A program made the position numbers and the translations under genes. A DNA stretch of 27,670 bases from Flavobacteriales bacterium (GTDB lineage: Bacteria; Bacteroidota; Bacteroidia; Flavobacteriales_D; Crocinitomicaceae). Below, piece by piece: positions 23,321 through 27,670 of the stretch. The DNA is taken from contig CANJQZ010000003.1 of the NCBI GenBank assembly GCA_947476515.1, forward strand, positions 1-27,670, written 5' to 3'. Numbering within the stretch: position 1 is the stretch's first letter; every line of letters starts with the position of its first letter. A model generated the notes under the pieces. The model did not search any database. It saw nothing but the letters and a program-made list of their open reading frames with translations, and had not been told where the DNA came from.

Positions 23321-24070
23321 CTATAGTCTTTTTGCTTGAGCTTTTTCCTTTACTTTCTTATGGATACAATTGTTCAAAACATTAGAAAGAAATGCCGATC
23401 CTGTTCCTACCAGCGCTCCCGCTAGCACATCACTTGGATAATGAACTCCTAAATGCATACGAGAATACCCAACGGAACTTGCCCACAAATACGAAGGAGC
23501 AATTACATACCACTTCGGATAGGCCATACTTAAGGATGTCGCAAGAGCAAAAGCACTCGATGTATGTCCAGAAGGAAAAGACCAAGATCCAGCTTTAGCT
23601 TGTTGATCAATAAAACTATATGTCACGAAGGGTCGATCTCTTTGAATAGATAATTTTAGAGCAGTGGTAATAAAGGCATTTACCAATAAGGTCTCTCCCA
23701 AAAGTATCCCTTTTGATTTTAAGGAACTGTCTTTATGTATCAGTCCGGCAGAAAAAATAAGGATGGGAGCGCCTATAGTCAACGGGGTAACACTGTTGGT
23801 GATTCCTTTAAACATAGGATCCAATGCAATATTCCTTTGCACATTTATTTTTTTCAAGAGGTCGATATCAAAGTTTTGTGCATGAAATGTTGCAACTAAA
23901 AAAGTGAATGACAGGAAAATCACTGCTTTGAATTTGATTTCTCTAATTGAAAAAGGTAAGTCCACGCTTTTATTTGTTTTGTGATTTAGAAAATACTTAA
24001 CATGACGATTAAGCTTTAAAGTTAGTATTAAAGTCAAAGCGATTGAAGAAAATGAATTTCTCAACCCCAT
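23321..24070 (-). CDS. PAP2-family membrane phosphatase
   Basis: Type 2 phosphatidic acid phosphatases hydrolyse lipid phosphates (phosphatidic acid, undecaprenyl diphosphate) or related substrates at the membrane. All three active-site motifs are visible, numbered from the ATG at 24070: KLSIQRDRP (K139...R146-P147), SFPSGHTSSAF (166-169 PSGH) and SRMHLGVHYPSD (S203-R204...H210...D214). Several membrane helices surround them. Start choice is uncertain: the ATG gives an unusual 60-residue leader with a first hydrophobic segment, whereas GTG at 23965 gives MDLPFSIREIKFK and a clean signal-like helix (AVIFLSFTFLVATFHA before QNFDIDLL), which resembles typical Bacteroidota PAP2 proteins. I list the longer frame. 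It is convergent with the TPR gene. The substrate is not predictable. Confidence 0.88.
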   Translation of the reverse strand: MGLRNSFSSIALTLILTLKLNRHVKYFLNHKTNKSVDLPFSIREIKFKAVIFLSFTFLVATFHAQNFDIDLLKKINVQRNIALDPMFKGITNSVTPLTIGAPILIFSAGLIHKDSSLKSKGILLGETLLVNAFITTALKLSIQRDRPFVTYSFIDQQAKAGSWSFPSGHTSSAFALATSLSMAYPKWYVIAPSYLWASSVGYSRMHLGVHYPSDVLAGALVGTGSAFLSNVLNNCIHKKVKEKAQAKRL

Positions 24071-24165
24071 TTTATCTTAACTTTTTGCAGGCGCTATAAA
24101 TAGGGGAAAATAGGGGAGTAAATTTGTTTCACTCAATTTTTCATTAGCGCAGTGAACAATTCTAC

Positions 24166-24173
24166 TAACTTTG
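24166..24173 (+). promoter_or_regulatory. -7 box of the propeller-like membrane protein gene
   Basis: TAACTTTG matches TAnnTTTG and ends 6 nt before the ATG at 24180, the same spacing as at ctaB, implying a leaderless transcript. No -33 TTG is clear. Confidence 0.45.
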
Positions 24174-24179
24174 AATGGT

Positions 24180-25544
24180 ATGTTGAACCATAAAATTTTA
24201 CTTTCCCTAGCACTTCTATATTTTATAGTCACAGGCGCTTCTGGCCAAATTTTTCGTGTTGAGTTAAATCAAAGAACAGATTTAATGTTTGTTGATGCTA
24301 AAAAAAATAGTTTAATAATTTTTGACGATTCCATTCATTATACGCAAATCAATTTAAATACGGGTAAAAAACAAGTCTTGCCTTATTACAGAGATTCTTA
24401 TGATATTTTTTCAGAATTTTCTAAAGGCTACAGAATATTAACAGACAAGCTAAATAATGCCTATTTTGTTGATCGGGGTTGTGGGCAAGTTTACAGGTGG
24501 CAACATGATTCCATAATAAGAATTGATCATTCCTTTCATCATAAAAATCAATTTAATGGAGAGATTTTTATGCATCTAGGAACACCCTACATATTTGGCG
24601 GATATGGGTATTTTTTATATAAAAATATGACAACTGCATATAATTTTACATCTAAAGAATGGTATAAAGTCACCTCCACGGGAGAAATTCCAAGCGCCGA
24701 ATTAAATAGGTATGCAACTAAACTAAAAAATAAGTTGAATCTTATCGTCTTTAAACCAAATTATACTGGAGATTCAACAGAAGTTTATTCCTTTGACTTG
24801 AATCATCTAAGTTGGAGTAAATTAGGGAAGCTCAATTTAAAAATTCGTTTTTTTGATCTTTGCAATAAAACCGAACCCTCTCCTTTTCTAGTAATGAAAG
24901 GCTATTTTTATCATTTAGATTACGAAAAAAATAAAATTTATAAATTTTTATATCCAGGGAACTTTCAAATCTATAATATTTTAGGGGTGGGTGATAAAAT
25001 AATTGCCTTCTCTACCTCGCCCAATAGCAGTTGTTATGAGATTATGGTCTATAATAAAAATGACTTCTTTATAAATAAAATTGAGACAAGAGGGCTACTT
25101 GTTCCTGAAACATCCCCTTTCAATTATTCAATTCTGCTTGCCCTGGGCGCTTTACTGCTTGTACTTTTAATAATCTATTTGATTAATGGCAGCAGAAAGA
25201 AATCAGAATCTAAACCCAAAGATCTAAAATTATATGAATTCAAAAAGGTAGAGCTAGAGGTATTAAACTTCTGGTTAACAAAAGGGAATCTAAAAATTGA
25301 AATGAACGAAATTAATGATTTTGTTGGACAGGATAACCCCAGCATAGATACCTTGAAAAAAAGAAGAGAAACCTTACTTAAAGGGCTAAAACAAGCACTT
25401 GAGTTCTATTTCAAAGATGAACTCCAGGAAGAAAAAGTAATTTCTGAAAGCCACCATCCGCAAGACAGTAGGATGAAAATTCTCATATTCAATGAGAAAG
25501 TCTCTCACGCTTTAAAAAATAATAAAATAGGGGAAAAAGTATAG
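24180..25544 (+). CDS. Single-pass membrane protein: propeller-like ectodomain and cytoplasmic HTH-like domain
   Basis: The 454-residue protein has a signal peptide (MLNHKILLSLALLYFIVTGASG), a ~290-residue extracytoplasmic part with repeated short beta segments such as GTPYIFGGYGYFLYKN, TTAYNFTSKEWYKV and VYSFDLNHLSWSKLGKLNL that resemble kelch blades, a single membrane helix (about 316-336, SILLALGALLLVLLIIYLIN), then a basic ~110-residue cytoplasmic domain. The latter has LYEFKKVELEVLNFWL, KIEMNEINDFVGQDNPSIDT and KKRRETLLKGLKQAL, a helical pattern that looks like a helix-turn-helix or winged-helix domain. That would make it a one-component transmembrane regulator or sensor; this is inference, as I recognise no named family. 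The frame opens at a TTG at 24171, but that is the promoter box, so ATG 24180 is the start. Codon use is ordinary. Confidence 0.78.
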   Translation: MLNHKILLSLALLYFIVTGASGQIFRVELNQRTDLMFVDAKKNSLIIFDDSIHYTQINLNTGKKQVLPYYRDSYDIFSEFSKGYRILTDKLNNAYFVDRGCGQVYRWQHDSIIRIDHSFHHKNQFNGEIFMHLGTPYIFGGYGYFLYKNMTTAYNFTSKEWYKVTSTGEIPSAELNRYATKLKNKLNLIVFKPNYTGDSTEVYSFDLNHLSWSKLGKLNLKIRFFDLCNKTEPSPFLVMKGYFYHLDYEKNKIYKFLYPGNFQIYNILGVGDKIIAFSTSPNSSCYEIMVYNKNDFFINKIETRGLLVPETSPFNYSILLALGALLLVLLIIYLINGSRKKSESKPKDLKLYEFKKVELEVLNFWLTKGNLKIEMNEINDFVGQDNPSIDTLKKRRETLLKGLKQALEFYFKDELQEEKVISESHHPQDSRMKILIFNEKVSHALKNNKIGEKV

Positions 25545-25673
25545 TTCACACTTATTCACTTTATTTACTTCTAAGTTAAAAATCAAATTCATTTACTTTG
25601 GTGTGGGATGACTGTAATTCTCTCAAAGCCCTAAATTTTCAAAAAAAGCACCAATTTCTAAAAATAATTACTT

Positions 25674-27670
25674 GTGAAAAAAATTTTATCTCTCTGTTTG
25701 ATAGTAGTCGGATTTAGCAGTCATATATTTGCTCAAACACCTTCTTATGTGCCCACTAGTGGCCTTGTGGGTTGGTGGCCTTTTACGGGTAATGCGAATG
25801 ACCTGAGTGTGAATGGGAATAACGGCATAGTGAATGGAGCGACCCTTACGACAGATCGCTTTGGGGTGGCAAATAGCGCATATAGTTTTGATGGCAGTTC
25901 TAGAATTGATATAGGAGCATTAAATAATCAAATAGGTAATCCAAATTCTTCATGGTCGGTAAATTGCTGGTTTAAAAGTCTAGGAAGCCAAATTGGTGAT
26001 ATGGTAATGGTTTCAGATTATTCATCGACCTCTGGTGGAGATCAAGTTATATCAACCTGGCTAGCCCTTTGGTCATACACTTTTAATAACAAGGTGGGTA
26101 GCTCCATTAGAAATACACCTAATGGATGGGATGCCCTGTCTACAAATTCGTACAATGACAATCAATGGCATTCAATGGTGAGTGTTTCAGAATTCGGTTT
26201 GTTAAAAATTTATATTGATGGCATATTGATTAATACTATAAATTACAACAGCAATACAAATTTTTTGGGCTCTCCGTATTTTAGATTTGGCGCCTTATTA
26301 TGGAATGGTCAGTTAGACAGCTATTTTCAAGGGCAACTTGACGACATCGGCATTTGGAATCGAGCGCTAACACAACAAGAAATTACGAATTTGTACAATG
26401 CTAACAATAGTCCTCAGGCGAGCTTAACAACAACAAGTGCTAACCTGTGTTCGGGGCAAAGTACAACGATTACAGCAACAGTAAACAATGCGGGAACTTC
26501 CTGCACAAATACGGGCTTGCCTCCGTCCTTAAATAATGGCAATATCGGCTATTGGCCTTTCTGTGGTAACGCCAATGATGCTTCAGGTAATGGAAACAAT
26601 GGAACGGTGAATGGGGCAACACTTAATAATGATAGATTTAATTCGGTAAATTCAGCCTATGGTTTTAATAATAATTATATCATCACAAATTATCTCGGTA
26701 TTTCCTCAAATAATCCAAGATCATTTTCACTTTGGAAAAATGGCACTTTTGGTGATTTGATTGCTTATGGCGGATCCGTTGATTTACCAGGATGTGGTGA
26801 TGCTTTCAGAATTATCGATAATAATGGTTCCATTGAAATAAATACAGATTGTAGTTCTCGTTCCTTTCAAATTCCAAATTACAATCAAGCGAATTGGTAC
26901 CATATCGTGGTCGTAGGAGGAGTATCCTTAGATAATTTTCAAGTTTATGTGAACGGTGTTTTATGCAATCTTTCAAATTCTCAAGGAACCGGTGTTTATA
27001 ATACATCGGTTGATTTGCCAGTAAATTTTGGGAGATGTCATCGTGGCAATTCATATTATAGTGGTATACTCGACGACATCGGCATCTGGAACCGCGCCTT
27101 AACGCAGCAAGAAATCACCCAATTATACAATGCCGGCCAAGCCACCTATTCTTGGAGTCCGGGTGGGGCCACTACGCCAAGCATTACGGTTTCACCCACA
27201 CAAACTACTACCTACACCTGTACCATTACCATGAACGGGGCTTCCACCACGCAATCGCAAACCATTACGGTAAATGCCATTCCAACTGTAAGTGCTGGAC
27301 AAAATCAAGCCATCTGCGCAGGTTCAACGCTTACCCTTAGCGGTTCTGGAGCGACAACTTATGCATGGAACAACGGTGTAACAAACGGAGTGAATTTCAT
27401 ACCGGCGAATACGCAAACTTACACAGTAACCGGAACTAATGCGAACGGATGTGTGAATACAGCACAAGTTACGGTTACGGTTAACGCTTTACCAACCGTA
27501 AGTGCGGGTGCTAATCAAACCGTATGTGCTGGAACTGGTGTTACTTTATCCGGATCGGGAGCAACTTCCTATGTTTGGAATAATGGGATAACTAATGCTA
27601 CTTCATTTACGCCCGTGGCGACTCAAAACTATACCGTAACGGGAACCAATGCGAATGGATGTGTGAATAC
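25674..27670 (+). CDS. Secreted LamG and Ig-like/PKD-like adhesin (3' end outside window)
   Basis: An unbroken frame of 665 codons from GTG 25674 runs off the right edge. It starts with a signal peptide (MKKILSLCLIVVGFSSHIFA, then QTPSYV). Two laminin-G/concanavalin-like domains follow (about 27-243 and 290-485), each opening with a GWWPFTGNANDLS-type block and closing with DDIGIWNRALTQQEIT and LYNA. Between them is the first half of an Ig-like domain (SANLCSGQSTTITATV), completed after the second LamG by YSWSPGGATTPSITVSP. From residue 537 come 70-residue Ig-like repeats beginning PTVSAG and ending with NANGCVN; one full copy and most of a second are visible. Such proteins are usually exported by the type IX system through a C-terminal domain, which would lie outside the window. 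Likely role: surface binding of glycans or particles. Confidence 0.9.
   Translation, partial: MKKILSLCLIVVGFSSHIFAQTPSYVPTSGLVGWWPFTGNANDLSVNGNNGIVNGATLTTDRFGVANSAYSFDGSSRIDIGALNNQIGNPNSSWSVNCWFKSLGSQIGDMVMVSDYSSTSGGDQVISTWLALWSYTFNNKVGSSIRNTPNGWDALSTNSYNDNQWHSMVSVSEFGLLKIYIDGILINTINYNSNTNFLGSPYFRFGALLWNGQLDSYFQGQLDDIGIWNRALTQQEITNLYNANNSPQASLTTTSANLCSGQSTTITATVNNAGTSCTNTGLPPSLNNGNIGYWPFCGNANDASGNGNNGTVNGATLNNDRFNSVNSAYGFNNNYIITNYLGISSNNPRSFSLWKNGTFGDLIAYGGSVDLPGCGDAFRIIDNNGSIEINTDCSSRSFQIPNYNQANWYHIVVVGGVSLDNFQVYVNGVLCNLSNSQGTGVYNTSVDLPVNFGRCHRGNSYYSGILDDIGIWNRALTQQEITQLYNAGQATYSWSPGGATTPSITVSPTQTTTYTCTITMNGASTTQSQTITVNAIPTVSAGQNQAICAGSTLTLSGSGATTYAWNNGVTNGVNFIPANTQTYTVTGTNANGCVNTAQVTVTVNALPTVSAGANQTVCAGTGVTLSGSGATSYVWNNGITNATSFTPVATQNYTVTGTNANGCVN
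27282..27670 (+). repeat. 210-bp tandem repeats in the adhesin
   Basis: The unit starting at 27282 (PTVSAGQNQAICAG) recurs at 27492 (PTVSAGANQTVCAG), exactly 210 bp or 70 codons later. The end of each unit is nearly identical at DNA level (AATGCGAACGGATGTGTGAA against AATGCGAATGGATGTGTGAA). The second copy is cut by the window edge. Confidence 0.85.

Noticed and set aside
26812..27054. 80-codon minus-strand frame inside the adhesin
   Set aside because: The plus-strand frame is continuous with clear LamG motifs through this stretch; the antisense frame has no domain or promoter.
27282..27670. Regular 210-bp repeats considered as a CRISPR-like or satellite array
   Set aside because: The units are in frame, encode Ig-like domains and have no short repeat/unique spacer structure.

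Overview
The window looks like a chromosomal segment of a Bacteroidota bacterium, most likely a Flavobacteriales member close to Fluviicola or other Crocinitomicaceae. The order is a moderate inference and the family a weak one. Reasons: AT-rich DNA; TAnnTTTG-type -7 promoter boxes before many genes; a Bacteroidota-style cox tail with two subunit III genes; a TonB block with two ExbD genes and a PstS-like lipoprotein; a eukaryotic-type NADP isocitrate dehydrogenase; DUF4403 and OmpA surface proteins; and a LamG/Ig-like giant adhesin typical of gliding Bacteroidota.

Layout. (1) 1-3496, minus strand: the N-terminal ~464 codons of a FucP-type sugar MFS transporter, then dxs. (2) 3615-8866, plus strand: a tight respiratory operon of ctaB, two subunit III genes, prokaryotic subunit IV, two tandem SCO-type proteins and a DUF420 (CtaM-like) protein. 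It covers heme O synthesis, structural subunits and copper/heme maturation of an aa3-type oxidase, but subunits I and II are not in the window. (3) 8863-13725, minus strand: OmpA-family protein and DUF4403 lipoprotein, then icd with its own terminator, then rlmF. (4) 13918-16777: a secreted SGNH/DUF4886-like hydrolase (plus), a 245-bp gap full of palindromes, a four-helix membrane protein and fumC (minus). (5) 16844-23228, plus strand: a 50-residue membrane protein, then exbB-exbD-exbD-tonB, a terminator, a small membrane protein, a PstS-like lipoprotein and a secreted TPR protein. (6) 23321-27670: a PAP2 phosphatase (minus), a single-pass membrane protein with an extracytoplasmic propeller-like part and a cytoplasmic helical domain (plus), and the first ~665 codons of a secreted LamG/Ig-like adhesin running off the right edge.

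Functionally this is mostly core metabolism (isoprenoids, TCA cycle, terminal oxidase, rRNA modification) and cell-envelope energisation, with an accessory surface-adhesin region at the right end. I saw no CRISPR array, tRNA, rRNA, transposase or phage gene.

The points most worth a second look are: large soluble insertions at the same loop of both oxidase subunit III proteins; a SCO-like protein that keeps its CxxxC but appears to lack the copper-ligand histidine; -7 boxes placed 6-8 nt before ATG at three genes, implying leaderless transcripts; a LamG module apparently nested inside an Ig-like domain; a cluster of REP-like palindromes; and several unannotated small ORFs. I found no clear evidence for a wholly new multi-gene system.
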